This document shows, one piece after another, positions 11,430 to 24,139 of a stretch of DNA of 64,000 bases (within the stretch, counting starts at the first letter, position 1; each line of letters begins with the position of its first letter). A program made the translations under genes and the position numbers. This stretch comes from Ciona intestinalis (Eukaryota; Chordata; Ascidiacea; Phlebobranchia; Cionidae). Below the pieces are notes generated by a model. The model was given only the letters and a program-made list of their open reading frames with translations, did not search any database and was not told where the DNA came from. The DNA lies in the NCBI RefSeq assembly GCF_000224145.3, contig NC_020174.2, positions 3,911,026 to 3,975,025 of the forward strand, given 5' to 3'.

Positions 11430-14400
11430 TTAAAGACGTATGCGGAACAAACGAATGCCTGTCCACTGCTGTGATACAACTGTCACCATTGCTGGAAAGA
11501 AATGCCAGTAAACGCTACTGGTGACTCGGATCGAACCACTGATTAAACCTGGTATAAAATTAAATTGGACTGTTAAAATATAAATTGTGTGGTGGATATT
11601 AAGTAACTGCTTAAGCAGAGACTATCATGTTTTCTTATATTTACGAGAAAAGGGCACCCGTTTCTTTGCTGCAAATATCCTTCGGCGAACTTATTTTGTA
11701 AACAGAGATGTTAACGTGAAAAATTACAGCAAATGCAAAAGAAATCTCGAAGCTAATATTGGCTGAGCTGGAAGTACGGACGGTCTCCCATATTTTACCA
11801 TTATAGCACTTTTCGCCAATACCTTCAGATATACGACAGACTTTTACTGCCAATGAGAGGTTAACGCACCCTGCTGGGTATTAAGGTATTGGACCAACTC
11901 TGCCCCAAACCTCGGCCCCATGGCGTGTCAGGCTAAATAACTTCACCTACGTATAGAATAGCACAGGTATACTTTTAATTATTAAATTTACTTACCACTA
12001 TTACAGCCGTACGTTTCACAGGTTCGGTTACAGTTATAATAGGAATAACCGTATCCCCTGACAGCGCCCACATCAGTGCACCCGTTGCCGTAGTTGTAGT
12101 GACTACAACTTCTTACCATTTCTTGAGCGTAACCAGTGTTTGGGACTTGAATATATGGAAGTACATTTAGTGTGAGTTAAAATATTAAAAGTTACTTATT
12201 TATTCAAATATGGCACGGAACGACAGTAGTTATAACACGTATGTTCTATACGCTCCGAATTTGCCCTATGTTTATGTGAATGAATGTAACTTACTTTATC
12301 CTCGCGTGGCCGGAAAACGACAGTCGTTATAACACGGGTTTACCTCGTGCCAGCTTACGAGTTACCATGTATGTTACTTTGTAGGTAACTATTTTTTTTT
12401 GACTTTTTCTTTTTTTTATGTATTTCTGATAATTTAGACAACCCATTAGTGACCACTGGGTTGGAGCAATTGCCGTTAAGTGTCTTGCCCAAGGACACAT
12501 ACGCACACAATGGTAGCAGCATCGAGCCTTCAACCCATTACCTTTGGGTTACAGGCAGGCGAGCTAACCACTATACCACGGCGCCGGACTTTAGGGAGTT
12601 ATAGTGTCTCGCTTCTCCCCACTGATACTATATAGAGACTATAGACTTATGTTTCGCTAAGTATTTAAATGACCTGAAACTTACTGGGTGGCAGATTCTT
12701 TGTTTTAAGTGACGCGACACAGTATTGCTGGTATGGAAATTCACATTGAACTGGAGATGGTGGGTTATAGATGCAGCTATCGTAACCATCGTTACTAACA
12801 GGGGAGCCGGAAGAGTTTAAACTCGATCGTGAATTGCATATAGAACATTGTGGTCGAGCGGCTGAAATTTCAAAATTGTTTATTTTTATAAGACCATATA
12901 TAGATTGGGTATCTTTCCTTTAAATCACCATAAAATATATAGATTGGGTATTTTTTCCTTAAAATTACTTTATGTTTATAACTTAATGCGTGGACAATCC
13001 TTATAAAGTAACAAACTAATACTGTGCTGGGGTGAAATGGAATAGTCTTGGGCCTTGGCACCTAAATGCCATATTTCCTAATGGTGTTTTTAACAAATAA
13101 ACAATATTTTAAATTTTTTTTTCTGAAAACAGTTATATAACTCTGAAAATGTATATTTTGTTTGCCATCAAATGGTTCGAGAAAAAGGGAATAAAAGAGG
13201 TCTCATAGTACCCCGCTTTACTAGAATGACGTCCCGTCTTACCCCACTTTACTATACATAACATAGATATACATTATCTTAGTCTATGCAGTATCCTGAG
13301 CCTCTATCAGTGTAATTAACCAAATCTTACTTACGCCAACCAATGTTACAACCGTCCGTTTGACAACTTTCCTGGCAAATAACCTTTTTCACGCCGAGAG
13401 ATTTTACCAGAGTTGATTTACATTGCTTTGTAACCGCTTCTGTCGCGCATCGCCGGGTGACGTTAACCAGAATGAATTGAGGGTCAACTGAGGAAAATAT
13501 ATGTCACTTGTTTTCGTTTTTGGCATAGTTTCTGTCCATCGCAGTATTGAATGAATGTAACACATATTATATATTATTTTTGCATTGCAATATTGTATAT
13601 GAGGATAGGTTATGCATTTATTTTCCTTTCTCTTCACATTTGGTAGTAAACAAAGATTATTTACAGCATTATCCTGTATAACTATGGCCCTCCAATTTAG
13701 TTAAACTTATAGTGACTTTCCAGTAAAATGTAGTTGAGTGGGGTAAGATAGGACGTTTTTTCATTTTTTGTCCTAATTGTTATTAACAAAGAATATTTAC
13801 CCAATTATAAGGTTGTTAACTGTTTAAATAAGGATGTATACGATTTGGGTGCTAAAAGTGTCCCAACCTACCCCACAGTATACTAAACGTACCTTTAGAG
13901 TTTCGATCGACATTTTCAAATATATAATACTCAACCTCGGACACACAGTACTCAGCCGTGTCAGATGGGCATCGTGTACGAGTCGTCATTGTTTCGCATT
14001 CAGCTGGTTTTTCAAAGTCACATTGCACACAAAACAGCCTCTTATTTCTTTCGTCCGCTGTTCCATTCGATGAGACAATAAATTAGGAGTCTCTTTGGTC
14101 GCAGAAGGTATTAAATTAAACTTACGCGTTATTCCCGTGTTGCAGCCGTCTGTTTCGCATGTTGATATGCATGTGTATTCTGTGTAAGTTGATAATGAAG
14201 AATCACTACCTTTTGAAAAAAAGCACTCGTATGCAGAAGTGAAACTGTATGCGCATCCTCTGGTGACTATGTTCCGAACAACGGTGACATCTGAAAACGT
14301 GGATTGAGTTCTATTATGAATTAATAGAAACATTAACACTTTATGGCAAAGAATTGTCAAAATGAACTATCATACAGTAGGTTGGGGAAGATGGGACATT

Positions 14401-16306
14401 TTTTAACTTTATTTTATTGTCCCATTTAGTAGTAAACAAAGAACATTCAACGAATTATAAAACTATATCCCACGACTCCTATAGACTGTTGTTATTTGTT
14501 TAAAACAAGATCAGGGTATTTGGGTATTAAGTGCTAACGGTGTCCCGTCTTTCCCCACCCTACTGTATATTTTACTGATGAAGAGTATATTTAATCGCCT
14601 TTTGATTAAAGCAAACAGAAATTTACAGAATATATATTTATGTTTGAATGAAAGAAGTACATAAGCAGAATATGTGCTGTATACTTGGAGTTATAGTGCT
14701 TGTTTTCGTGGTGGAACAGAAAGGCTGTGACGTCTCATTTCCTGAACATCGACTTGATTTCGTCATGTTGTGGCAGTTGTCATCTGTTTCACCGTTACAT
14801 TGTACACAGCTTCTGTATGTTGTAGGGCTGGGTTCTGTGATTAACAACAGGTTAAACTTCGAGAACCGTGGATGTAGCAGTTACATTCCAAGCCAATACT
14901 AAATGCACAAATTGTCTAAAGCGCTATATACGCAAATGATATAGTAGGGTGGGGGAAGTCGGGACACATTTAGCACGTAATCTCCAATTATTCTGATCGT
15001 GTTTTAAACGGCGGTCGTGGCGGTCCGGTTTTCTAATTCTTTGAATTTTCTTTATTTACTACGAAATGGGACAAGAAAATAGAATGAAATGGTGTCCCAT
15101 CTTTCCCCACTATACTATATGTAAGACAAAAATATGTAGGATGTGCATGGGACAAAGCACCGACCTATTGTGCACGTAACATATTTAAACATAGAAAATA
15201 CACTTACTAAATACAAAGCTAAGTAAACAAAATCCTTACCTGCTGGGCAGTTGGGAAATTTATAGGCAGGTGTTTTGCAAACGCAGTTTCCAGTCAAATA
15301 ATCGCAATAGGAAATTCCCGCGGGACAGAGTTTTGTACATGGTTTCAATTTCGCTAAGAAATAAAAAAAAACACTTAGTAAACAAAATCACCATTAAAAT
15401 GAAAAATCGCAGATTTCATGTACAAACTTTCTTACTTTTTAGAGATGAGCGAAAAGTCTTGCGAATAAAAGTATATTGTTGCAAGCTGTGCAAATTTTCA
15501 AAATTCCCGCTTATTGCTGTTTAATATTATATATAGTAGGGTGGGAGAAGACGTGACACCTTTAGAAAATAATATCCAAATATCCTTATATCGTTTTAAA
15601 CAATTTACAACGGTCTGTAGGAGTCGTAAGGACATAATTTTATAATTTTTGAATGTTCTTAGTTTACTACCAAAAGGGTCGAGAAAATAGAATGAAAAGG
15701 TGTCCCATCTTCTTCAATCCTACTATATGCTCTTTAGTCGAACACACGGAACTCACTGGTAGAAATGTTGTTGCAGTTATCGGTAGTATTGCAGGAATAG
15801 TAACAAGTAGTTAATGCCTTCGTGTTTGGATAAAGGATGTTTTGATTAATTGAAACATCGCATTGAATATTGCCTTGCTCTTGGTAGCCCGAAATGTAGT
15901 CGCATCCGCGCCTTACCGACATGGGCAAACCTATATAATCAAATATAAACATATTATTGTAAAAATTAAGATCATTCAAACCCACTTGAATAACATTATT
16001 TTAACAAACACTTTATTTTTATAGAGATTTAGAGAAAATCTCACCGTCTTTCAAAATAAATTTAGATAGGCATAGTTGAACCGCAGTGCAGGTGTTGGTT
16101 GCTGTCACTTTATCATAGCAGTTGTGTCCCAACGGGTTACCATCGTAAGCTTCATCATTGCATTCCCAACACTTGAGAGCTTGTCCTTTAATGGACAAAG
16201 GAGGAATATCTTAATATGAAATTACTGTAATTCAATAAACACATATATAAATACCTTCAGCAACGTATCCCAGAAATACGGAGCATATCAACAAATACAG
16301 GTTCAT
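11430..16306 (-). CDS. LU-domain cell-surface protein 1: signal, LU, EGF-like, 3 LU, GPI tail
   Basis: Eleven exons: 16306-16255 (signal peptide MNLYLLICSVFLGYVAE), 16185-16045 and 15930-15757 (LU1), 15353-15240 (EGF-like), 14834-14685 and 14290-14126 (LU2), 14057-13893 and 13487-13335 (LU3), 12861-12685 and 12145-11996 (LU4), 11548-11430 (tail). Total 1560 nt, 519 residues; every intron is phase 1. Each LU domain is split over two exons, the classic Ly-6/uPAR layout. The first exon carries a C-x2-C start and the second carries RGC/RRC and a closing CNTTDNCN, CETDGCN or CQTDGCN motif. The EGF-like exon has six Cys with CDYLTGNCVC. The tail has small residues then a short hydrophobic run and is a weaker GPI signal than its paralogues show. 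Likely secreted or GPI-anchored. Ligand unknown; LU proteins act in adhesion, signalling and gamete or immune recognition. Confidence 0.88.
12277..12592 (-). mobile_element. tRNA-headed SINE, near full length
   Basis: Read on the minus strand it starts GGCGCCGTGGTATAGTGG and continues with a B-box-like GGGTTGAAGGCTCGA, which is a tRNA-like pol III promoter. The unique body runs to a conserved tail containing GACTGTCGTTTTCCGGCCA. Many relatives occur in the window. It lies in the intron between the two LU4 exons of LU gene 1. Confidence 0.8.
13020..13256 (-). mobile_element. MITE-like element copy, expanded
   Basis: Ends GTCCCGTCTTACCCCAC then TTTACTATA, and begins CTGTGCTGGGGTGAAATGG. Longer than average. 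It lies in the intron between LU3 and LU4 of LU gene 1. Confidence 0.65.
13731..13885 (+). mobile_element. MITE-like element copy
   Basis: GAGTGGGGTAAGATAGGAC at the left and ACCCCACAGTATACTA at the right, with the AACAAAGAATATTTAC core. Intronic in LU gene 1. Confidence 0.7.
14374..14569 (+). mobile_element. MITE-like element copy, near full length
   Basis: Begins CAGTAGGTTGGGGAAGATGG and ends CCCCACCCTACTGTATA. Intronic in LU gene 1. Confidence 0.85.
14940..15119 (-). mobile_element. MITE-like element copy
   Basis: Reverse orientation, with ATAGTAGGGTGGGGGAAG at the left and GTGTCCCATCTTTCCCCAC at the right. It has an internal change in the middle third. Intronic in LU gene 1. Confidence 0.8.
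15532..15728 (-). mobile_element. MITE-like element copy
   Basis: Begins ATAGTAGGGTGGGAGAAG and ends TCCTACTATA. Intronic in LU gene 1. Confidence 0.8.
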
Positions 16307-16362
16307 ATTACACAGCGCTTTAGCTTGGGTGAAAAAGCAAGAAAATTGACTTCGTGTTTTAA

Positions 16363-16369
16363 CTTTATA
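16363..16369 (-). promoter_or_regulatory. TATA box of LU gene 1
   Basis: GGTATAAAG read on the minus strand, 57 bp before the start codon at 16306. The same GGTATAA(A/G)G core precedes the LU genes starting at 35533 and 41072 at similar spacing. Confidence 0.6.
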
Positions 16370-16680
16370 CCGTCAGCAAATACTCTCGGGTATAAATAAA
16401 TCCTATATCTCGCAGCGTCTGGCGTTTAAATCTTACAGACTGTTACAGTACAGTACATTCTCAATGCTGCACTTACGGCAACAGAAGCTAATGGTCTGGA
16501 ATAGAAAATCCCCCTCCAAACCACAAAATGCCATCTGTATCCTTGGAAGTTGTAGCTTGACATTGAACCGAATACCCAAACTGATTAAAGCGAATTCCTT
16601 TAACGGGGAAATCCTTACAATGTTTAAACAACAATACATCATAGCGACAAAGTACATGCTCCTGCTTTTTTCCATTGGAT

Positions 16681-16886
16681 TATATAGTAGGGTGAGGAAA
16701 GATTGGACACCTTTTTATTCTATTTTTTCGTCCCATTCGGTAGTAAACAAAGAACATTCAAAGCGAATATGAAACCATACCCTCACGACTCCCATATATA
16801 GGCCATTGCTAACTGTTTAAAGCGTCAAGATATTTGGATATTTTGTGCTAAAGCTAGGTGTACCGTCTCCCCCCACCCTCTTATAT
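16681..16886 (+). mobile_element. MITE-like element copy
   Basis: TATAGTAGGGTGAGGAAAGA at the left and CCCCCCACCCTCTTATA at the right. It sits in the spacer between LU genes 1 and 2. Confidence 0.8.
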
Positions 16887-17271
16887 GTATTTTTACACAG
16901 GTTATGCATAGGTAATCACAAGACGATAGCACATGGTTATAAAACACTTGATGAGCGTGGCCTATAGGTATACCCGGCGTGGTAAAACTTGTATTTTTTT
17001 ACACGCATGGCGGTAAACGTTGGCGACCGGCTACTGCATACCAAACAAGAAAAATCGCTATACTCATTTTTAAAAGAAAATTAATTTATTTTTTTGTGTA
17101 TAAAATTCTACGCTACAGCTACTGCTAAAAATCTTAGTGTAAAAACGCTAGAAGGTTTAACGGCACCCTCTGCTGTGTAACAACGTCGTTGGGAATTCGT
17201 TAAAACAAACTGAGATAACTTCATCAATACAAAACGATCGTCTTTTGAACAATGTTATAGAGATAGTAGGT

Positions 17272-20200
17272 TTAGAAACTTGTGAGAAGTCGTTGCAACA
17301 GAAACGTCACTAATGCCGGTGACAATGTTGCAATAACACTCTGAATGGGTCGTGACGATGCGTTTATTAAACCTGGGTTAAAATAGTGGATTTTTAGGTT
17401 TTCAATGAGACATAGAGGTAATTTGAGACATGTTTTTAATCTCTGGACCCAGTATTTGGTAGTAAACAAAAAACAATTACATAATTATTTAACCGTAGCA
17501 TTTTAAAATAACAGTTGTTAAAAAAAAATTTTTTTGTTAATTGTTAAAAAAACAAAAACAACTTTGAGATAATAAACAGAATATATTATAATTTTACTTA
17601 CCGCGATTACAGCCGTATGTTTCACACGTTCGGTTACAGCTGTAATAGGAGTAACCAAACCCGTTAGCAGTGCCAACATCAGTACAGCCATTACCATGGT
17701 TTTGATAACTACATCCTCTCATCATTGTTTCAGTGTAACCGGACTTTCCAGCTATGGAAAGACACAATTAGTCAATATATAGGTGTAGCGACCACGCTTA
17801 TTTTCTTCCAATTAAATGTAAATATGTTTTCAACTGTTTGCGTGTTTTAGCAACTGTAGTTGTGTCGCTAGCTGTCTTTTCGATTATAATATTTCTAAAT
17901 CTTCACTACCGTATTCGGAGAGATAAGTAAAGTTATTAAATTACTATATAGCAGGACACTAAACGGACAAATAAACGAACCGCAGGTTTCATTTAGTCAC
18001 ATATACTTATATTCGTTTCGCACTGGTACTATAGGTGTTTGAATCACAACATCCGTGTTATTTAACGACCGTCGTTTTCCGGCCATGCCAGGTTAAAGCA
18101 CAAGTTACATTCATTCAATCAATCCGCACTGATCACTTTGGTATAATTGCCGGACTTACTTGAATCTAGTTGTTTTGTGTTGTGGAACGCTACGCAGTAT
18201 TGTTGGTATGGAAAATCACATTGGACTGGGGATGGTGGGTTAAATATGCAGCTATCATAACCATCGTAAGTATCAGGTGGGCTGGAAAAGCTTGAACTGT
18301 ACGATTGTGAGACACACTTGGAGCATCTTGGGCGAGCGGCTGAGAAAGTAAAATTAAAAAAAAAACACATTAGGACTGATTTTTTCTTGCCAGTCGGGTC
18401 ATTCAAGACGTGTATCAGATTATAAATTACTATGAAGCAGAACTGTAGTCGGTTTTAAAGCGCCAATCCACTGCAATGGGAAACGATGTATATCTAACTC
18501 GAAACGGTACGTTTTTGAATGTAAACTTTTATTATATATTCATTCAAATAAGGAATATCAATACTCCAATTATAAAAACAAGAGAGTTGAGATCTAATGA
18601 ACACGCACGTTCCATTCATTTTTAGTATGAATGATCTGGTTTACTTATTCTTAAAAATGACTTCGGCCCTCGTTTTAAACTCAAACCTTCAAAAAATAAA
18701 ACACTTACGCCAACCGATGTTGCAACCGTTTGTGGTGCAGGTCTCCTTGCAAGTCACCTTTTTTGCACTAAGTGTATTGATGTTCATCGGCTCGCTGCAG
18801 CCTTTTGCTACGGATTCAGACGAGCATGCACGGACCTCGTTTATTAGTTCGTACTGAACGGGACCTGGGAGAGTAAAATGATTACCTGTTATTACTGTAT
18901 ATTAGTTGAACATTTAGTTAACACTCAGTGGGGTAGGGTAAGATGAGTTTTCTATTTCTCGTCTTATTTAGCGGTGAACAAAGAATATTTACAGTATGTA
19001 TTACAACCGTATAGCACCGCAATTTTAAACATGTGAATTGTTTAAAACACGAACATGAAATATGAGATTTAGGTGCTACCGTTTCCCCACAGTCTTATAA
19101 CATAACGAAGATCAGATTATTAACAAAATAAAGAGAAAGGAATTAGAAGTAATTAACATACCAGTGTTCATTCCATCAGATGTTTCGGAAATATAGTATT
19201 CGACAGTGGAGACACAGTACTTGGAAGTAGAAGATGGGCATCGTGTTGGGGTGGTCATGCTTTGGCACGAACCAGTTCCTTGGGGGCCAGTACATTGTAC
19301 ACAGTATAAAGCCTTGTCTTCTGTTGCATCCACGATTCCATCGGCTAAAATATGACGCAATGTATTGTCAAGATACGACGTATAGTACTATATATAGGTT
19401 AGATACCTTTAGCACATAATATCCAAATACCGTCGTGTTCTAAATAAATCGTGTTTTAAATAATTAACAACGGTCTGTGGGAGTCGTGAGGCTACGGTTT
19501 TATAATTCTTTGAATGTCCTTTGTTTAGTACCAAATGGGACGAGAAAATAGAATGAAAAGGTGTCCTTTCTTCCCCACTCTTCTATACGAAAAAAATAAA
19601 CTTACGCGTTCCCGTGTTGCATCCGTTTGTGTCGCATGTTGATATGCATGTGTATTCTGTGTAATTTGATAATGAAGAATCACTAGGTTTTGAAAAGAAG
19701 CACTCATCTGCAGAAGTGAAGCTGGATGTGCAGCCTCTGGTGACTATGTTCCGAATAATGTTACCAGCTAAAAATGTTGCACATGTAAGAACATTGAACA
19801 TTTATTTTTAATAGCATACCATGCATAAAGTGAATGCAAAACAAATAATTTTCGAAGAGTGCGGTTTAAACATACTTAAACAAACAAAACTAGAGCTCTG
19901 ACGAGGCTGATTAAAACATAATACATCCCGAAACAACTTTTAACGTCATGTTGAAATTTTTACCGGAATCAATGGTGCTGGTTTTAGTGGCAGAGCAATA
20001 CGGCAGGGATTCGTCATTCCCTGGACACTGCTTGACACTCTTACGGGTCTCGCAACCAGAATCTGTTTCACTATTACATTGAACACAGCTCCTGTACGTT
20101 ATAGCCATCACAGCTGTGAACCAACACAATGTTATTTAGCTGTCGGAACCGATTATACAGGGATGGCTGTTTCTGGATACCGGTTAATATTTTAATTTTC

Positions 20201-21724
20201 TTAGAAATACTATAGTTATCTACTACTAAATGAATGATTAAATGTAACTAATGCTTTATCCTCGCGTGGCCGGAAAACAACAGTCGTTAAACATGGGGAT
20301 ATATAAACAAATTGACAAACTCTTACGCGGACACCGAAACAGACTTCAAAATAAAATGTGTTTTTTGAAATGTGTTTAACTATACACACCCGAGCAGTCG
20401 ACTCCAGAGTAACCCGTGTTACATTGACATTTCCCGGTAAAATAATCGCAGAATCCGCCTCCAATAGAATACGAACAGTTAGATGTACACGTCTTTAAGT
20501 TATCTGAATGGCAGAAAGTTTTAGCGTATAAAATCATAGAGTTTTTACAATAATGCAAGTTATACACCATGTTTATTCTGTGTGAATCGCAACTATAACA
20601 TTTTATTTTCGGTAATTTATGCACATATGTAAAATAGAAGTTTACCGACTTGTTTTTAAACTGTTGCAGTTGTCCGTAGTGTTACAAGAGTAATAACAGT
20701 TTGTTTCTGTTGTGGTGTCTGCAAGAACAGGTGAGGTAACACATTGCGCAGAAGCCGGCATGGCGCTACTGCTGAAATCATCCTGATCTGAACTGGGAGA
20801 AACGCAGCCGCGAAGAACATTTGTTGGTAAACCTGGAAAATGAATGTTTTATTTATGTTCGCGTGGCGGGTAAACGAGACTTACAAAATAAATTTTTTAA
20901 ACACCTCGTGCCTGCTTACAAATATATGGTAGGGTGGGAGAAGATTAGACACCCTTTCGTTCTATTTTCTCGTCCTATTTGGTAGTAAACATTCAAAGAA
21001 TTAGAAAACCGCATCCTCCGACTTCCAGCATATAGACCGTTGTTAATTGTTTAAGACACGATAAGAATATTTGGAGATTTTGTGCTAAAAGTGTACCATC
21101 TTACCCCACAGAACTATATGTAACTTTGTGACTTATTTTTATGTATGACTAACAAATTGGATAACCCATAAGAGATCACACCAACAACGCCGAAAATGGT
21201 GACAATAAATATCTTTACACAGTTGGTGTTGTGTAATAGAGTGTTACATTTTCATTTAAATACGACAATTAGCAAATGGTAACAAAATGACTAGTTTAAA
21301 AGTCTAACCGTCTTGCAAGGTAAACTGAACTTGGCAATACTGATTTGGTAAGCAATTCCTCACAGTTACAGTGGATGGTTCATCGTAACAAACGCTATGT
21401 CGATTTGGCTCGCCTTTGTAGTCAGTATCTGAGCATGAATAGCAGCTGATAGCATATCCTGAAAAAAAAATTTAAATTTAAAAATGTCCGAAATACTATT
21501 TAATCGTATACATCTGTAAAATGGGTTGTCATATAGGTCTCCCATTTGCAGGAGTCGCATCATTCGATTCCCATGTACTCATTATATCACACGCTATAGT
21601 AAATGAACTACCATACAAATTTAACACAACGATATAATAAACGAAGGAACGAACGGTATATACCTTTATTAATGCTAGCCAATATCAAAACCAGCATTGA
21701 AAACAAAAACATAAGTTTCCTCAT
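17272..21724 (-). CDS. LU-domain cell-surface protein 2: signal, LU, EGF-like, 3 LU, GPI tail
   Basis: Tandem paralogue of LU gene 1 with the same 11-exon plan: 21724-21664 (signal peptide MRKLMFLFSMLVLILASINK), 21458-21309 and 20832-20650 (LU1), 20503-20390 (EGF-like), 20113-19964 and 19767-19606 (LU2), 19344-19162 and 18864-18709 (LU3), 18339-18160 and 17751-17602 (LU4), 17372-17272 (tail). Total 1590 nt, 529 residues, all introns phase 1. Motifs include CNTTDNCN, CDTNGCN, CTTNGCN and CETYGCN at the LU ends, and CDYFTGKCQC in the EGF-like exon. The tail (NASSRPIQ, then a hydrophobic run VIATLSPALVTFLLQ) is a good GPI-attachment signal. The donor at 20650 (GTCGGT) is weak; another at 20646 would break the frame. 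The promoter and signal exon recur at 22407-23137 across an assembly gap. Confidence 0.88.
18045..18117 (+). mobile_element. SINE tail fragment
   Basis: Contains GACCGTCGTTTTCCGGCCA then GTTACATTCATTC, the 3' part of the tRNA-headed SINE family. The head is absent. Confidence 0.6.
18925..19099 (+). mobile_element. MITE-like element copy
   Basis: CAGTGGGGTAGGGTAAGATG at the left and CCCCACAGTCTTATAA at the right. Intronic in LU gene 2. Confidence 0.7.
19386..19587 (-). mobile_element. MITE-like element copy, left end eroded
   Basis: Carries the TAACAACGGTCTGTGGGAGT and ACCAAATGGGACGAGAAAAT core and ends TTCCCCACTCTTCTATA. Intronic in LU gene 2. Confidence 0.75.
20229..20300 (-). mobile_element. 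SINE tail fragment
   Basis: CTTTATCCTCGCGTGGCCGG followed by AAAACAACAGTCGTT, the 3' end of the SINE family only. Confidence 0.6.
20926..21119 (+). mobile_element. MITE-like element copy
   Basis: GGTAGGGTGGGAGAAGATTA at the left and CTTACCCCACAGAACTATA at the right. Intronic in LU gene 2. Confidence 0.75.
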
Positions 21725-22355
21725 TTTTGCCGTTTTTATTAAAGTATTAAAAAATATTTTTTCCACCAACAGTCAGCAGTTCCACCTCGGTAAAATGGCC
21801 CATTCTCAAATTTGAGCTTACTATATAGCCACGAATTCAATATTATTCCTATGGTAACTGGGTGACGTTTTTCATTGTGTTCCCTTTTTCTACGATATTT
21901 GATGTGCTAGGAATTAGAAAACGGCATCTGCCGAATACGCCTATATACTGGAATGACTTTCGAAATCGTATGTCGCATCTGATTGGCTAACTGTCGTCGT
22001 TGAGTAAGCAAATCGCTGCAAATGTATTCAATAACCTTGGCTAGCGACAGGTTCTTTGTATCGCTGGTGAGTCATATAGAGGTTAAAAAAAGAAAGCGAA
22101 GTCTGCGAATCGGGGGTTTTCTCTAAGTACATATTTTTTTGCAAGTGACAGATTAACCGGCCGGTAGTTGAACATACTTTACTTTTCCGGCGAATTTGTT
22201 TAAATTCTTTTAAAATTTAGCATTTCTAGTGTGTAACATCTTAACGCATATATAAGATAACTATAACATAACTTTTCAAATATACAACGTGATATAGGCC
22301 GTTGTATTGCGAGAAACACAGAACTATAGGTTACTTTGGTGCTGCCAATAAACTT
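21624..22355. repeat. Duplicated promoter and signal-exon segment, copy A
   Basis: Near-identical to 22407-23137 (a single-base length difference and about ten substitutions by eye). It contains the signal-peptide exon of LU gene 2 and about 630 bp upstream. It stops exactly at the N gap. Confidence 0.9.
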
Positions 22356-22405
22356 NNNNNNNNNNNNNNNNNNNNNNNNNNNNNNNNNNNNNNNNNNNNN
22401 NNNNN
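22356..22405. other. Assembly gap (N)
   Basis: Fifty N bases between the two copies of the LU gene 2 promoter segment. Confidence 0.99.
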
Positions 22406-22406
22406 T

Positions 22407-23137
22407 ACACAACGATATAATAAACGAAGGAACGAACGGTATATACCTTTATTAATGCTAGCCAATATCAAAACCAGCATTGAAAACAAAAACATAAGTT
22501 TCCTCATTTTTGCCGTTTTTATTAAAGTATTAAAAAATATTTTTTCCACCAACAGTCAGCAGTTCCACCTCGGTAAAATGGCCCATTCTCAAATTTGAGC
22601 TTACTATATAGCTACGAATTCAATATTATTCCTATGGTAACTGGGTGACGTTTTTCATTGTGTTCCCTTTTTCTACGATATTTGATGTGCTAGGAATTAG
22701 AAAACGGCATCTGCCGAATACGCCTACATACTGGAATGACTTTCGAAATCGTATGTCGCATCTGATTGGCTAACTGTCGTCGTTGAGTAAGCAAATCGCT
22801 GCAAATGTATTCAATAACCTTGGCTAGCGACAGGTTCTTTGTATCGCTTGTGAGTCATATAGAGGTTAAAAAAAGAAAGCGAAGTCTGCGAATCGGGGGT
22901 TTTCTCTAAGTACATATTTTTTGCAAGTGACAGATTAACCGGCCGGTAGTTGAACATACTTTACTTTTCCGGCGAATTTGTTTAAATTCTTTTAAAATTT
23001 AACATTTCTAGTGTCTAACATCTTAACGCATATATAAGATAACTATAACATGCCTTTTCAAATATACAACGTGATATAGGCCGTTGTATTGCGAGAAACA
23101 CAGAACTATATGTTACTTTGGTGCTGCCAATAAACTT
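22407..23137. repeat. Duplicated promoter and signal-exon segment, copy B
   Basis: Second copy of 21624-22355. It repeats the whole signal-peptide exon, with its start codon at 22507 (minus strand) and its donor. No further LU exons follow on its left before the gap, so it is either the other haplotype of the same promoter or a very recent partial duplication. Confidence 0.9.
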
Positions 23138-23282
23138 TAAGTAAATTTACAGGGTTACATTTCGTGACGGATATTAGTCTACTACTCTGTGATTTTACCT
23201 TAACAAAATTTTGATTACACTTTGAACTCATAAAGTTGCTTTGTGCTTTTTTTTCAAATTTATTAAAAGTTTTTTGGGCATA

Positions 23283-23460
23283 TATATACTAGGGTAGGGT
23301 AAGACGAGACACCTTTAGCACATAATATCCAAATAACCTAATCGTGTTTTAAACAATTAACAACGATCTATGGGAGTCGTGAGGATACGGCTTTATAATT
23401 CTCTGAATGTCTTTGTTTACTGGCAAATGGGATGAGAAAATAAAAAGAAAGGCGTCCCAA
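23283..23460 (-). mobile_element. MITE-like element copy, right end lost
   Basis: ACTAGGGTAGGGTAAGACGA at the left, with the family core, stopping at GGCGTCCCAAAA. Confidence 0.7.
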
Positions 23461-24011
23461 AAAACAGACATGGTCTACAAAAATTCTCGCTAAATTAAAA
23501 TTTATTTTATTACATTACAACAGAACATTGTATCATATTTAACCTGTTTGGTAGAAAATTAATCGAATTCTTACCGAAGGAGAAATTCTTGTATCGTTTG
23601 ATCGTCCTCGTAGAAACCCCCGTCTCTGCGTGGTCTTAAACACACATATCATAAAGTATAGTATACGTCAAGCCTGTCTTCGCAAACAGCGAGAGTTTGG
23701 TATCAATTCCTATATTCAATTAAAAGCACATTTGTTTTCCGATACCCCAGGAAATCAAACATTGTAAAAGCTCTGCAAATTTCAAATGTTGTAAATTTAC
23801 CGCATCCGCGAGAAATATTTAAATACTGTCTCCAACGAGGTGTAAAAAATATTAATACTTATTTTGCATAGATAGGTACAATATTTAAACTATCAGCAGA
23901 TTTACCCAATAAGAATCTATTGCGAAAAAGCCTGTGTAATAGTTTGGGGTAGGACAGGATACTGTTAGCACTTGACTACCATATTTCCTGATCGTGTTGT
24001 GAACAATTATA

Positions 24012-24139
24012 TATTAAAGTGGGAAAAACTGGGACGCTTTTTCATTCAATTTTCTCGTCCAATTTGGTAGTTAACAAAAAACATTCACAGAATTATATAA
24101 CCGTATGCCCACGACTCCTATAAACCGTTGTTAATTACA
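24012..24139 (+). mobile_element. MITE-like element, right part missing
   Basis: AAAGTGGGAAAAACTGGGAC, then TTCAATTTTCTCGTCC and the AACCGTTGTTAATTA region. The right third is absent. Confidence 0.6.

Noticed and set aside
11641-11853. Minus-strand ORF with a hydrophobic stretch, first taken as the LU gene 1 tail
   Set aside because: The only nearby acceptor gives the wrong phase after exon 12145-11996.
22407-22598. Second signal-peptide start (MRKLMFLFSMLV) as a separate LU gene
   Set aside because: No downstream LU exons follow before the gap, and the whole segment duplicates 21624-22355; an assembly haplotype duplication is the simpler reading.
23570-23645. Exon-like minus-strand stretch with a donor GTAAGA
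   Set aside because: Two frames are open, no adjacent exon was found, and it may be repeat-derived.
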